A stretch of 64,000 bases of DNA from Bacteroidota bacterium (GCA_020048915.1 JAIFLU010000088.1:1-64000), one strand, 5' to 3'; positions 27,202 through 37,861 are shown, numbered from the stretch's first letter. Notes: generated from the sequence alone by a model not told the origin. Numbers and translations: made by a program.

Positions 27202-27921
27202 CTAACTAACAGTCAAAGGCCCTGCAATAATTCGTTGCAAGTCAATATTAAACGTTTCGAAATCGTCCAGACGATAATCGGAGCTATGTAAGACAGGATG
27301 ATAATAAAGTTCGACATGCTCGCTTTTGACATTGTGATGTAATTCCATGCATTTAAAGCTGCCACTTATGGTTATAGGCAACACATCTGCCCTCTCGTGA
27401 AACATCAATTTGAGACTTCCGGGTTTAAAAGGCCCCATTTGTGGCCCTTTGCTACGGGTACCTTCCGGAAAAATGAAAATCGGATTTTTATCTTTTTGGT
27501 GTATCCGCTTATTGATTTTGTTTGAAGATTCCCGCAATTTTTTCCGATTGATAAAAATGCAATCGAGCGAATTCATCCAGCCACTGAGGATTGGCATTTT
27601 TTTCAACTCATGCTTTGCAATAAACCCAACCGAAAAAGGGAGACAAGATATATAAATGGGAATATCGAAACTTCCCTGATGATTTGAAACTACTACCAGA
27701 CCAGATCGGGAATCCGGAATATTTTCTTTGCCATATGCTGTATAGCTTACCCCGTTTACAATCAATATAAAGCGGGCCCACGCGGAAGATACGAGATAAA
27801 CAAATCGCTTTTCAGCACTTTTCGTTCCTACCAGTTTTAAAACGTATAAGGGTATAAAGAGGAAGATACTAAAAATAAGGATCCCCCAAAAGGTGAGGTA
27901 GAAAAATGCTGTTTTTAACAT
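27202..27921 (-). CDS. plsC: 1-acyl-sn-glycerol-3-phosphate acyltransferase
   Basis: 239 residues from the ATG at 27919-27921, chosen because it directly precedes the membrane anchor (FFYLTFWGILIFSIFLFIPL); the frame stays open 35 codons further up but that part is polar and unlike the family. The PlsC domain shows the catalytic NHxxxxD motif as VVVSNHQGSFDIP, the KKMPILSGWMN helix, and the substrate-binding FIFPEGTRSKG motif, with LPITISGS near the end. The enzyme adds the second acyl chain to lysophosphatidate to make phosphatidate at the inner membrane. It stands alone, with no operon partner visible. Confidence 0.85.
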   Translation of the reverse strand: MLKTAFFYLTFWGILIFSIFLFIPLYVLKLVGTKSAEKRFVYLVSSAWARFILIVNGVSYTAYGKENIPDSRSGLVVVSNHQGSFDIPIYISCLPFSVGFIAKHELKKMPILSGWMNSLDCIFINRKKLRESSNKINKRIHQKDKNPIFIFPEGTRSKGPQMGPFKPGSLKLMFHERADVLPITISGSFKCMELHHNVKSEHVELYYHPVLHSSDYRLDDFETFNIDLQRIIAGPLTVS

Positions 27922-28286
27922 AAAAAAAGTTGTAATAGTTGTAATGCGTATATAAAGAGACCGGGTAAATAGAGGTACTGTCTTAATTTTATAACGATCA
28001 TCCCGTGTTTGTTTATTTTTTATCAATATAGTAAAAAATCATAATTGATTTAAAACATAAAGTTAATTTCCAAACGCTCCTTGTTAAAAAAAGAAGACAA
28101 CCTTAGCGGTTGGCGCGAAATAATACGAGCAGGTTAAAATGAGTCTCTTTTTTTAGAAAACTAAATAGCCCAAATTTTTTGAATTGAGATCTAAAAAACC
28201 ACTCCAATAAGGTGTAAAATTTAGAACTGAAAATGGTATCTAAGTTTCGACAGTTATAATCCTATAACAGATCGAATGTAATTGGA

Positions 28287-28469
28287 TTAAGCTTTTTGTT
28301 GAGATATTGTAAATTTAAACATGCATCCCTTGTTCAATGCACTTTCAATCCAAAAATTACCCTCTAGTTTTTCAGTAAAATCTTTGCATAATAATAACCC
28401 TAATCCTGAACCTTTTTCGTTTGCTGTTCCAGTAGTGGTATTATTGACTTCAATTTTGAAATTATTCTG
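28287..28469 (-). pseudogene. C-terminal fragment of a sensor histidine kinase
   Basis: 60 codons plus stop on the minus strand. The frame contains NEKGSGLGLLLCKDFTEKLE and then WIESALNKGCMFKFTI, the G2 box and last strands of an HATPase_c domain. A stop codon lies directly upstream in frame (28470-28472), and no N, G1 or F box precedes it, so this is a fossil. It faces, head to head, the kinase-less sensor gene at 28638-30368. The rest of the gap from 27922 to 28637 shows no other recognisable coding. Confidence 0.8.
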
Positions 28470-28637
28470 TTACCAAACTAAGAAATGTCCTAGTTCAAAA
28501 ATATCTATCACCTTTTAGCTGCAATAACTAAAGTATTCATCTTACTAATGTTATTAAATATCATTGAACTACCAAAGTTTGGATTAGAATTAGTAAATTT
28601 GAATTAATCAAGGTCCTTTCAAGTTCCACTCATATCG

Positions 28638-30368
28638 ATGCATATGAAATTTAAGAACATCTCAATTAAGTGGCAGTTCATTTTTATAATAACCTTAGTT
28701 GCCGCTCCTCTTATTCTACTTTCTATTTACACATCAGGCGAAGAGAAAAAAATAGCTACTGAACAAGCAAAAGATCTTACTTTAAGCATAGCCCGAAACA
28801 TAGCTATGCAACAAAAGAATACCGAAGCGTCGACCCGACAATTACTTTTTTTGATAAGCCAGTTACCGGAAATGCAGGATAATGAGCCAAACAGAGATGT
28901 TTTAAACCATCTGTTTAAAAAAATACTGGTCGAAAATCCAAGCTTTGCCGTAATATTAGCGGCCTTGCCAAATGGGGAGGTTTATGCTTCGGCAGTTCCT
29001 TTTAAGCCCTTCTCCATAGCCGATCGAAAATATTATAAAGACGTCACCCGTACCAAATCATTTGCCATTGGGGGATTTGCTAAAAGCCGTCTAACAAACA
29101 AGCCGGTGTTGCACTACGCTTCACCGGTACTAAATGAAAATGGCGACATTAAACTGATTCTTATTGCATCATTTGATTTACAGCAATATCATAATACATT
29201 GTCTGTATCTCCCCTACCGGCTAAAAGTGATTTTTCCTTCTACGATTATACCGGAAGGGAACTTTATCATTCGGAAAAACCACATAAGAACCTTGGTAAA
29301 AGGGGTTCACCTGAAATACAAGGAGCTTTAATAGCAAATTCTCCGGATGGATCCTATATAGCCGAAGGTTTTAATAATCAAAAGCGCCTGTTTGGGTTTG
29401 TGCGCATAAACATCGAAAAAGACAGCCCATACATGTATGTTGTTGTTGGAACTCCGTTAAATGAAGCCTTTAAACGTGCCAATACCATTTTTTATCGAAA
29501 CCTTTTTCTGATTCTTATTGCAGTAATTATTGGAATAGTAACTTCATGGTATTATAGTCAAAATATTATTTTTAAACGGATTGACAAATTAGTACTCACA
29601 GCTAATCGCCTTAAAGATGGGGATTTAAATACTCGTACTCAAATGGATTACACCATTGGCGAAACAGGGCTATTAGCTCAGGCATTTGATCAGATGGCGG
29701 CAGGACTGGCAAATAGGGAAAAGGAACGAGATACCGCCATTGAAAAGCTTAAGGAACTCAAAGAACGCTTTGAAATAGCGGTAAATTCGGCCAAAATTGG
29801 AATATGGGAATGGGATCTTGCCCTGCAACGGGTAATTTGGGACCAGCAAATGTATAATTTGTACGAATTAGAGCCTTCTGATTTTAAAGGAACCCTCCCC
29901 GATTGGATGAAACGGTTATACCCAGATGACGCCGCACGATTTGAAGAAGAACTACATCACTCGATACGATTTGGGAAGAACCATAAAACATCATTTAGTA
30001 TCAAAACGCCTAAAAAAGAGTACCGTAATATCCGTTGCTATTATAATGTAATTTCAGATAGCAATAGAAAAGCAATCAGGATTATTGGTGTTAATTGGGA
30101 TATCACTGAACGTATTTTACTGGAAAGTGAACTCACCAAGTCGAAGGAACTTACCGAAGAAAAAATGAAAGCTTGTAAATCTGAAATTGAACAGTTTTCA
30201 ATAACCTTGAATCAAAGCCTGGTGGATATTCTTAACGAGTCTCAAAATATTTCAGTCAACTGCGCTTCAGAGGAAGTGATCAGTTATCGGAACAAAATTA
30301 TTCAGTTTGGAAACGATCTCATGGAGCAACTCGAAGAAATACCGGTATTATCAGGTAAGAAAAAATAA
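28638..30368 (+). CDS. Cache-HAMP-PAS membrane sensor without a kinase domain
   Basis: 576 residues; a second ATG lies two codons in. First membrane segment about 12-30 (FIFIITLVAAPLILLSIY), periplasmic double-Cache-like domain about 35-275 (FAVILAALPNGEVYASAV, ADRKYYKDV, KPVLHYASPVLNENGDIKLI), second membrane segment about 283-303 (NLFLILIAVIIGIVTSWYY), HAMP about 305-358 (RLKDGDLNTRTQMDYTIGETG), coiled coil, then a PAS/PAC domain about 385-495 (GIWEWDLALQRVIWDQQMYN, VNWDITER). The last 80 residues are helical and contain no phospho-acceptor H box, no HATPase domain and no methyl-accepting or GGDEF module. It may be a truncated kinase or a sensor that works through another protein. The 3' end is followed by a strong terminator. 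Confidence 0.8.
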   Translation: MHMKFKNISIKWQFIFIITLVAAPLILLSIYTSGEEKKIATEQAKDLTLSIARNIAMQQKNTEASTRQLLFLISQLPEMQDNEPNRDVLNHLFKKILVENPSFAVILAALPNGEVYASAVPFKPFSIADRKYYKDVTRTKSFAIGGFAKSRLTNKPVLHYASPVLNENGDIKLILIASFDLQQYHNTLSVSPLPAKSDFSFYDYTGRELYHSEKPHKNLGKRGSPEIQGALIANSPDGSYIAEGFNNQKRLFGFVRINIEKDSPYMYVVVGTPLNEAFKRANTIFYRNLFLILIAVIIGIVTSWYYSQNIIFKRIDKLVLTANRLKDGDLNTRTQMDYTIGETGLLAQAFDQMAAGLANREKERDTAIEKLKELKERFEIAVNSAKIGIWEWDLALQRVIWDQQMYNLYELEPSDFKGTLPDWMKRLYPDDAARFEEELHHSIRFGKNHKTSFSIKTPKKEYRNIRCYYNVISDSNRKAIRIIGVNWDITERILLESELTKSKELTEEKMKACKSEIEQFSITLNQSLVDILNESQNISVNCASEEVISYRNKIIQFGNDLMEQLEEIPVLSGKKK

Positions 30369-30399
30369 ATGCCCTTTCCCGAAAAACGGAAAAGGGCAT
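30369..30399. terminator. Hairpin between convergent sensor and groEL genes
   Basis: ATGCCCTTTCC (30369-30379) pairs with GGAAAAGGGCAT (30388-30399), with a small bulge. It lies directly after the stop of the sensor gene and 28 bp past the groEL stop, so it can serve both transcripts. Confidence 0.65.
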
Positions 30400-30426
30400 A
30401 TTTATATGTAAGAATATAAGGTCGAT

Positions 30427-32076
<1,650 letters not shown>

Positions 32077-32099
32077 TTAATGATTAATTAATTACACCA

Positions 32100-32378
32100 T
32101 TAAATTACAGCGAGGATATCTGACTGACGCATCATCAAATAATCTTTTCCTTCGATGCTTAACTCGGATCCGGCGTATTTTCCATAAAGAACCACATCGC
32201 CAACTTTTACTTCCATTTTCTCATCTTTCGTACCAGGACCAGCAGCCACAACAGTACCCTTTTGTGGTTTTTCCTTTGCAGTATCCGGAATTATGATGCC
32301 GCTTTTGGTTTTTTCTTCAGCTTGCATAGGTTCTACCAGCACTCTGTCGGCTAATGGTTTAATTTTTACATCTGCCAT
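32100..32378 (-). CDS. groES: Co-chaperonin GroES
   Basis: 92 residues, the single-ring lid of the GroEL chamber. N-terminal strand [20 protein letters not shown], the mobile loop [16 protein letters not shown] (about 26-41) that contacts Gro[18 protein letters not shown] and [13 protein letters not shown] at the end are all typical. It lies 41 bp upstream of groEL. A 275-bp region separates it from secG and should carry the heat-shock promoter; I found no inverted repeat of the CIRCE type there. Confidence 0.97.
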   Translation of the reverse strand: MADVKIKPLADRVLVEPMQAEEKTKSGIIIPDTAKEKPQKGTVVAAGPGTKDEKMEVKVGDVVLYGKYAGSELSIEGKDYLMMRQSDILAVI

Positions 32379-32597
32379 ATCAATAGTTATTTTTATTGGT
32401 TAAACAATCATTTTTATTATGTGTCCTCTTTGTCATAATGTATGCCAAATCTGTTTTCAGCCATTTTTACAAGCTATAGATGGACATTTTAACAGTAATT
32501 AGCAGGAAATTCAAACAGATTTTCAGTTTTCACAAATTACATTCTATTATAATACAGTAATATAATGTTGAAAATGGTAGTTTTGCTTAGAAATAAA

Positions 32598-32632
32598 AAA
32601 AGTGTCAGTATTTATGACATACTGACACTTTT
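32598..32632 (-). terminator. Strong terminator of the secG transcript
   Basis: AAAAGTGTCAGTAT (32598-32611) and its exact complement ATACTGACACTTTT (32619-32632) with a 7-base loop. On the minus strand the stem is followed by a T-run (complement of the A-rich 32589-32600). It ends the lptE/secG transcript before groES. Confidence 0.88.
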
Positions 32633-32653
32633 GTGGAGTTAACCCGAATTATA

Positions 32654-33004
32654 TTACTTTTCCTCGGTAGTTTTCTGATCGGTACTGTTATTACTTGGCT
32701 GTGATTGTGAAGGAAATGCAGGAACTGCATTTTGATCCTGAGTATTAACATTTTCAATAGCCGACTTTCTTTCCTGTTTTGTAAGTTTTGGAATAGTGAC
32801 ACTGGCTGCTAAACATAAAAAAAGTAAAACACCCGCAAGTGTCCAGGTAGCTTTTTCAAGAAAATCGGCAGTACGGCGAACTCCCATCACTTGATTCGAG
32901 CCCGAAAATCCGGCAGCTAATCCACCACCTTTTGAGTTTTGTACTAATACTACCAATACTAACAAAACAGAAACCAAAAAGATTATTATTGCAAAAATGA
33001 CCAT
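32654..33004 (-). CDS. secG: Protein translocase subunit SecG
   Basis: 116 residues. First membrane helix about 2-22 (VIFAIIIFLVSVLLVLVVLVQ), the conserved cytoplasmic loop NSKGGGLAAGFSGSNQVMGVRRTADFLEK shown here in part, and second helix about 52-72 (WTLAGVLLFLCLAASVTI). The Q-rich, Ser-rich tail of about 40 residues is typical for Bacteroidota. SecG joins SecYE at the inner membrane and speeds protein export. It is 17 bp downstream of the gene for an acidic TPR-like protein, in a conserved run with lptE and a sigma-54 activator. Confidence 0.93.
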   Translation of the reverse strand: MVIFAIIIFLVSVLLVLVVLVQNSKGGGLAAGFSGSNQVMGVRRTADFLEKATWTLAGVLLFLCLAASVTIPKLTKQERKSAIENVNTQDQNAVPAFPSQSQPSNNSTDQKTTEEK

Positions 33005-33021
33005 AAAATATTGTTTTATAA

Positions 33022-33846
33022 TTATTTACTTCTATTATTCAATTCCTCAATTCGACTGGCAAAGTAAGTGCTTTTTTCCGGATATTTCAAAATTAATTTT
33101 TGATAAACATCTTTTGCCTTTTCGATTAAACCTTGCTGCTCAAAGATGCTGGCTAATGTTTCGGAAACAAACTCGCCCGTATCTTGTGTACTGGGCTCCG
33201 AAATGTCGCCTCGTTCATCTTCCAGGTCTAACTTTGGCTTAATACGGGGGTTTATTTTTAAAAATTGATCTATCGCATTTTCAGAAACATCTTCTTTCTC
33301 AACTTTGGCAGTAGATATATCAAAATCGAGCAATTCAGTGTTGTTCCCTGGTTTCTGAATTATGTCTTCTTCTTTGTTCTCCAAAATCTCTATTGGTTGA
33401 GAGTCTTCTAATAAAAACGAAAATTCTTCTTCATTCCTAAGTGTTTCAGCAAGTGTTTTCTCAACGTTAATTTCCTCGGCAATAGAAGGCACTGTTTCTT
33501 GAATATTGTTTTCGGCAGCAGGTGAGGCAATATTCGGGATTTCGAAAGATTGACCCGATTGCTCAATATTGATTTCTTCTTCAACAGAATTAAAAGTTAC
33601 AGGAGAAACCGGCCATTCGTGCAATACCGCTTTCAGAAGCACTTTCCTGGATTGCAAAAATAAAGCCGACTGCTGCAGTTGCTCTTCGTACTTATCCGAT
33701 CCGATCTTTTGCAAACCAAATAATAATAGTAAATGAGCATTCGAGAAATACGGATAGTCCTTAATAACTTGTTGAAGCTGATCTATATCCTTCACCCCTG
33801 TGGAGGCAGGATTATTCAGCAGTTCGTGGATTCTTTCCTTTTTCAC
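33022..33846 (-). CDS. Acidic TPR-like protein of the lptE-secG run
   Basis: 274 residues, no signal peptide, no membrane segment. The N-terminal quarter is helical (KDIDQLQQVIKDYPYFSNAH, LLLFGLQKIGSDKYEEQLQQ), resembling a TPR-type bundle. The middle (about 95-220) is very rich in Glu, Asp and Ser and probably unstructured. The C-terminus has one more TPR-like hairpin (SETLASIFEQQGLIEKAKDV, YQKLILKYPEKS). Proteins of this layout regularly lie between lptE and secG in Bacteroidota genomes, but no function is established to my knowledge. It ends 17 bp before secG and starts 34 bp after lptE, so it is co-transcribed. Confidence 0.7.
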   Translation of the reverse strand: MKKERIHELLNNPASTGVKDIDQLQQVIKDYPYFSNAHLLLLFGLQKIGSDKYEEQLQQSALFLQSRKVLLKAVLHEWPVSPVTFNSVEEEINIEQSGQSFEIPNIASPAAENNIQETVPSIAEEINVEKTLAETLRNEEEFSFLLEDSQPIEILENKEEDIIQKPGNNTELLDFDISTAKVEKEDVSENAIDQFLKINPRIKPKLDLEDERGDISEPSTQDTGEFVSETLASIFEQQGLIEKAKDVYQKLILKYPEKSTYFASRIEELNNRSK

Positions 33847-33880
33847 TATATAAGTATTGAGGGATTATTGCATTTAAAAA

Positions 33881-34384
33881 CTACCAATTTACAAAAGCTT
33901 TGTTAAAAATATCTTCTACTAACTGATCGGCAATTTTATCGATCAAATCGTTTTCAACAGCATCTAAAGACGAGTTACTGTCAAAATCTTCGAAACGCGA
34001 AAAGGTGGTGTCATAGTCAAATTCGTCATCTTTCGAGTTAGTATATTTAACATGAATGGTAACGGTAAGCCTGTTTTTCGCAGCAATATTATCTCCCTGG
34101 ATAGCAGCAGGCTGAACAGTATAACCGGTTATTTCCCCGTCGATTAATATATCGCCTGATTCATTAACAAGGGTTAAACTGGTTTGCGATTGAATTTTAT
34201 CTTTTAATTTCTCTGTCAAATTCCTGCTTAACATAGGCTGTTGTAACTGAGCCCTGTTTTGAAAATATGGAATCGTGGCAGTTTTCACAACATTCGGGTT
34301 AATGGAGGCTCCTGTAAGCGAATATATTTTACAGGCACTGTTAAGCATCAGGCAACATAAAGCAATAAATAGTAATCGAACCAT
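33881..34384 (-). CDS. lptE: LptE-like lipoprotein of LPS export
   Basis: 167 residues from the ATG at 34382-34384, one base after the stop of the sigma-54 activator; the longer upstream frame overlaps that gene. Lipoprotein signal LLFIALCCLMLNSAC places the lipidated Cys at about residue 18. The mature part starts KIYSLTGASINPNVVKTATI and contains LSRNLTEKLKDKIQSQTSLT and DILIDGEITGYTV, the features of the Bacteroidota LptE family, which plugs and assembles the outer-membrane LPS translocon LptD. The one-base spacing to the upstream gene shows tight coupling. LptD itself is not in the window. Confidence 0.85.
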   Translation of the reverse strand: MVRLLFIALCCLMLNSACKIYSLTGASINPNVVKTATIPYFQNRAQLQQPMLSRNLTEKLKDKIQSQTSLTLVNESGDILIDGEITGYTVQPAAIQGDNIAAKNRLTVTIHVKYTNSKDDEFDYDTTFSRFEDFDSNSSLDAVENDLIDKIADQLVEDIFNKAFVNW

Positions 34385-34385
34385 A

Positions 34386-35609
34386 TTATTCCAAATTATA
34401 TTCTTTAATTTTTCTATACAATGTCCGTTCCGAAATTCCCAACTCAGAAGCAGCAAGTTTTCGTTTTCCGCTATGCTTTTCGAGGGCTTTTTTAATCATC
34501 TCAATCTCCTTGTCCGAAAGGGAAAGCGATTCTTCTAAAACTTCCTCGGTATCTTCAATATTGTGTTCCTGTCTAACAATTTCAATTGTCTTGGAAGAAT
34601 TTGCCGGAGCAACCGGATCTACGCTCTGATACAACTTTTGTATCAACTGTGCATTGTTTTGATGGACGTCGGACGTAGAAGTATCTTTGTTAAGCATTTC
34701 GAGTACCAGCTTCTTCAGGTCGTTCATGTCGTTTTTCATATCGAAAAGGACCTTGTATAATATTTCCCTTTCGGATGCAAAACTTTTATGATCGTCGTGC
34801 GCTATTACTGCAGGAAGCCTTGCTCCGGTATAATTGGGCAGGTATTTTCGGAACGTTTCCATGGTAAGATTGCGATTGTGCTCAATTACCGAAATTTGTT
34901 CCGTAATATTTTTCAGTTGCCGTATATTTCCCGGCCAATCGTAAGCTTCGAGCATACGTTGTGCTTCATCGTCGAGGGCAATTGGGGGCATCCGGTATTT
35001 ATCAGCAAAATCGTTCGCGAATTTTCGGAACAACAAATGGATATCTTCGACCCTGTCGCGCAATGGCGGGATAAAAATCGGAACCGTATTGAGTCTGTAA
35101 TACAAATCCTCGCGGAACTTGCCATTCTGGATCGCCTTCATTACATCAACATTGGTAGCGGCAATTACCCTTACATTGGTTTTCATTACCTTAGACGAAC
35201 CAACTTTAATAAATTCGCCGGTTTCGAGTACGCGCAACAAACGAACCTGAGTAGACAAAGGCAAATCAGCAACTTCATCCAGAAATATCGTGCCGCCATT
35301 CGCTACTTCAAAATATCCTTTTCGATGATCTGTAGCCCCTGTGAATGAACCTTTTTCGTGTCCAAAAAGTTCCGAGTCAATTGTACCTTCAGGAATAGCA
35401 CCACAGTTAACAGCTATATAAGCTCCGTGTTTACGGGTGCTATGCTGATGTATAATTTGTGGAAAAACCTCCTTACCAACCCCGCTCTCGCCGGTAATAA
35501 GTACAGATAAATCAGTAGGGGCAACCTGCATGGCAATATCGATAGCACGGTTTAAACCTACCCCATTACCAATTATCCCAAACCGTTGCTTTATTTTCTG
35601 GACCTCCAT
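34386..35609 (-). CDS. Sigma-54-dependent transcriptional activator (no receiver domain)
   Basis: 407 residues from the ATG at 35607-35609; an ATG-like start six codons upstream is possible. The protein begins almost at once with the AAA+ domain: Walker A GESGVGKE, the sigma-54 contact loop written GSFTGA (the Ser variant of GAFTGA), Walker B GTIFLDEVADLP, REDLYYRLNTVPI and WPGNIRQLKN. A linker of about 110 residues leads to a Fis-type HTH (KRKLAASELGISERTLYRKI). With no response-receiver or ligand-binding domain at the N-terminus, control must come from level, partner or the linker. It precedes lptE by one base, so an envelope-linked regulator is plausible. Function beyond sigma-54 activation is inference. 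Confidence 0.9.
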   Translation of the reverse strand: MEVQKIKQRFGIIGNGVGLNRAIDIAMQVAPTDLSVLITGESGVGKEVFPQIIHQHSTRKHGAYIAVNCGAIPEGTIDSELFGHEKGSFTGATDHRKGYFEVANGGTIFLDEVADLPLSTQVRLLRVLETGEFIKVGSSKVMKTNVRVIAATNVDVMKAIQNGKFREDLYYRLNTVPIFIPPLRDRVEDIHLLFRKFANDFADKYRMPPIALDDEAQRMLEAYDWPGNIRQLKNITEQISVIEHNRNLTMETFRKYLPNYTGARLPAVIAHDDHKSFASEREILYKVLFDMKNDMNDLKKLVLEMLNKDTSTSDVHQNNAQLIQKLYQSVDPVAPANSSKTIEIVRQEHNIEDTEEVLEESLSLSDKEIEMIKKALEKHSGKRKLAASELGISERTLYRKIKEYNLE

Positions 35610-35738
35610 AACTGACAGAATTTTCAAAACCTGACAAAATTACAATTTTTTAAGTATAAATTGAATTCTTTCTTAATTCACCAAAACAAATCCAACTCCA
35701 TGATGTTAATTTCATACGAAATGTTGAGCTTCTAATCA

Positions 35739-36959
35739 TTGGTAATAAAAAAAGAAATTGGTAATTTGCAAAAAAAAACTTTGGCAAACTCGGGAATAGT
35801 AATTCAGGATTTGAAGGAATCTAACGAATTCCTGAATATATTATTTAACCAAATTACATCGGCCATTTTTATGGTCGATAAAGATGTCCGTATTCAAAGC
35901 TTTAACGATTCTTTTAAAACTCTTTTTGATGCAACCGACGAAATTACATTGGGAAAAATTTGTGGAAACGCCCTGGGATGCATTAATGTAGCTGAAAGTA
36001 ACGCTGACTGTGGAACAACAAAAAATTGTGAAGAATGCCAGTTGCGGCTTTCCATGCTAACCTCATTTCTTAAAAAAATACCAACAGACAAGTCTCTTCT
36101 TACCAGAGAATTTATTATAAATGAGATAAGGATATTGAAATACCTCCAGTTCTCGACCCGCTATATACACTTTAATAATCAGGAAATGGTTATTATAATT
36201 GTAGACGATGTTACTGACAATGAGATATTTAAAATTGAACTGGAGAATAAAAACAAAAAACTGCTTGAACTAAACCAACAGAAAAACGAATTATTAGGTG
36301 TTGCAGCGCACGATATAAGAAATCCATTGGGCGTAATCAGTTCCTTTTCCGAAATAATGGTTGAAGCGGTGGACGAACTTCAACCTGACAATTTAAAAGA
36401 GATGCTTGGTATCATTTATAAAACCAGCCGGTTTGCGCTTCATTTACTGGACGATATTTTAGACTATTCCAAAATTGAATCGGGGATTCTTGAATTAAAG
36501 ATTGAAAAAACTGATTATGTAGCTCTTGTACAGGAAAATGTAAGCCGAAACGAGTTCTTGTCTATTCAAAAAAGTATTCCTATCGAATTCACTTACTCAT
36601 CTGCAAATATCATTGCAGAAATTGATCCTAAAAAAATTGACCAGGTTTTAAATAATTTAATTGGTAATGCCATTAAATTTTCATTTCCCGGAAATAGTAT
36701 TAAGGTAAATATTATAGAAGAAAAAGATTATATCATTACCTCCATTGAAGACCAAGGACAAGGCATTCCCGAAAAAGATATTCCCCATTTGTTCGAACCG
36801 TTTCGTCAAACAAGCATTAAATCGACCAACCATGAGAAAGGATCGGGGCTGGGATTAGCAATTGTCAAGAAAATTATTGATGGCCATAATGGCCGATTGG
36901 TAGTTTCGAGTAAACAAGGTGAGGGATCGATATTCAGTTTTTACTTGCCTAAACATTAA
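35739..36959 (+). CDS. PAS-domain sensor histidine kinase with a cysteine cluster
   Basis: 406 residues, cytoplasmic, no membrane segment. The start is uncertain: no ATG fits and a TTG at 35739 gives the longest frame. PAS domain about 28-165, with five Cys (75, 81, 91, 97, 100) in ICGNALGCINV and DCGTTKNCEEC, an arrangement that could bind metal or sense redox state. A short coiled coil leads to the H box VAAHDIRNPLGVISS (phospho-acceptor His), then HATPase_c with N box DQVLNNLIGNAIKFS, G1 DQGQGIPEKD, F box and G2 KGSGLGLAIVKKI. It should phosphorylate a response regulator not encoded nearby. It is divergent from the sigma-54 activator and followed by kdsB after 50 bp. Confidence 0.88.
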   Translation: MVIKKEIGNLQKKTLANSGIVIQDLKESNEFLNILFNQITSAIFMVDKDVRIQSFNDSFKTLFDATDEITLGKICGNALGCINVAESNADCGTTKNCEECQLRLSMLTSFLKKIPTDKSLLTREFIINEIRILKYLQFSTRYIHFNNQEMVIIIVDDVTDNEIFKIELENKNKKLLELNQQKNELLGVAAHDIRNPLGVISSFSEIMVEAVDELQPDNLKEMLGIIYKTSRFALHLLDDILDYSKIESGILELKIEKTDYVALVQENVSRNEFLSIQKSIPIEFTYSSANIIAEIDPKKIDQVLNNLIGNAIKFSFPGNSIKVNIIEEKDYIITSIEDQGQGIPEKDIPHLFEPFRQTSIKSTNHEKGSGLGLAIVKKIIDGHNGRLVVSSKQGEGSIFSFYLPKH

Positions 36960-37009
36960 ATCCCGCCATCTTAAATCCATTTTTAGTTATTTTTGCCTAA
37001 AAAGTTACC

Positions 37010-37753
37010 ATGTTAAAGTTTATTGGAATAATTCCTGCACGTTATGCTTCGACACGCTTCCCCGGGAAACCTCTGGCCATAGTAAAAGGACTACCCATGG
37101 TTCAGCGGGTTTATCAGCAGGCAAGCATTGCTTTTGAACATGTTTATGTGGCTACTGACGACGAACGTATCTCCTCCGCTGTTAACGGTTTTGGCGGTAA
37201 GGTAATAATGACATCTCCTAATCATCCTTCCGGGACCGATCGTATTTGTGAGGCGCTTCAAAAAATTGAGCAACTTGAAAAAACCAATTTTGATGTGGTT
37301 TTTAATATTCAAGGCGATGAACCTTTTATACAAGCTGAAGCGCTCAACCAATTAAGGGCTTGTTTTAACGATCCTTCAACGGATATTGCTACATTGGGTA
37401 AACTTATGCTTAATGCGGAAGATATCCTAAACCCAAACCATGTGAAACTGGTGCGCGATTTTCGGGGGAAGGCATTGTACTTTAGTCGTTCACCCATTCC
37501 CTATATTCGAAATTACCCCCAAAATCAATGGCACGAAAAATATTCCTTTATAAAACATCTTGGAATATATGCCTACCGGGCAGAAGCCCTTCGTAAAATT
37601 ACGCAACTTGAACCATCGCCCTTAGAACTAGCTGAAAGTCTGGAACAAAACCGATGGCTCGAAAACGGGTTTACAATTATGGTTGAAACTACTGATTACG
37701 AAAGTATTTCGATTGATACACCGGAAGACCTTGAACGGGCGAATAGAATTTAG
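37010..37753 (+). CDS. kdsB: 3-deoxy-manno-octulosonate cytidylyltransferase
   Basis: 247 residues, standard length. The enzyme activates Kdo with CTP to CMP-Kdo, the sugar donor for the inner core of lipopolysaccharide, in the cytoplasm. Signature segments: IGIIPARYASTRFPGKPLA (nucleotide-binding N-terminus), VYVATDDERI, HPSGTDRICEA, DVVFNIQGDEPFI (metal/CTP site), YFSRSPIPYIR, and KHLGIYAYRAEALRK. The gene starts with ATG 50 bp after the histidine kinase gene. It fits the other lipid A and LPS genes on this stretch (lptE, lpxD, lpxC-fabZ, lpxA) though it is not adjacent to them. Confidence 0.97.
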   Translation: MLKFIGIIPARYASTRFPGKPLAIVKGLPMVQRVYQQASIAFEHVYVATDDERISSAVNGFGGKVIMTSPNHPSGTDRICEALQKIEQLEKTNFDVVFNIQGDEPFIQAEALNQLRACFNDPSTDIATLGKLMLNAEDILNPNHVKLVRDFRGKALYFSRSPIPYIRNYPQNQWHEKYSFIKHLGIYAYRAEALRKITQLEPSPLELAESLEQNRWLENGFTIMVETTDYESISIDTPEDLERANRI

Positions 37754-37813
37754 AAGTAAGTCGTAAGTATATAGTCGAAAGATTTTTATTCAATAGTGCG
37801 CGATAAAAATTGG

Positions 37814-37832
37814 CCTGGATTTAAAATCCAGG
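37814..37832. terminator. Possible bidirectional hairpin after kdsB
   Basis: CCTGGATTTAAAATCCAGG is a near-perfect palindrome in the gap between the convergent kdsB and lipoprotein genes, followed on the plus strand by TTCTAC and an A-run. The stem is strong but the T-run is missing on the plus strand, so function as a terminator is only likely for the minus strand. Confidence 0.45.
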
Positions 37833-37861
37833 TTCTACAAAAAAAACAATTCGAAATTATC

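Noticed and set aside
27922-28026. 35-codon upstream extension of plsC
   Set aside because: Polar and unlike family members; the internal ATG directly precedes the membrane anchor.
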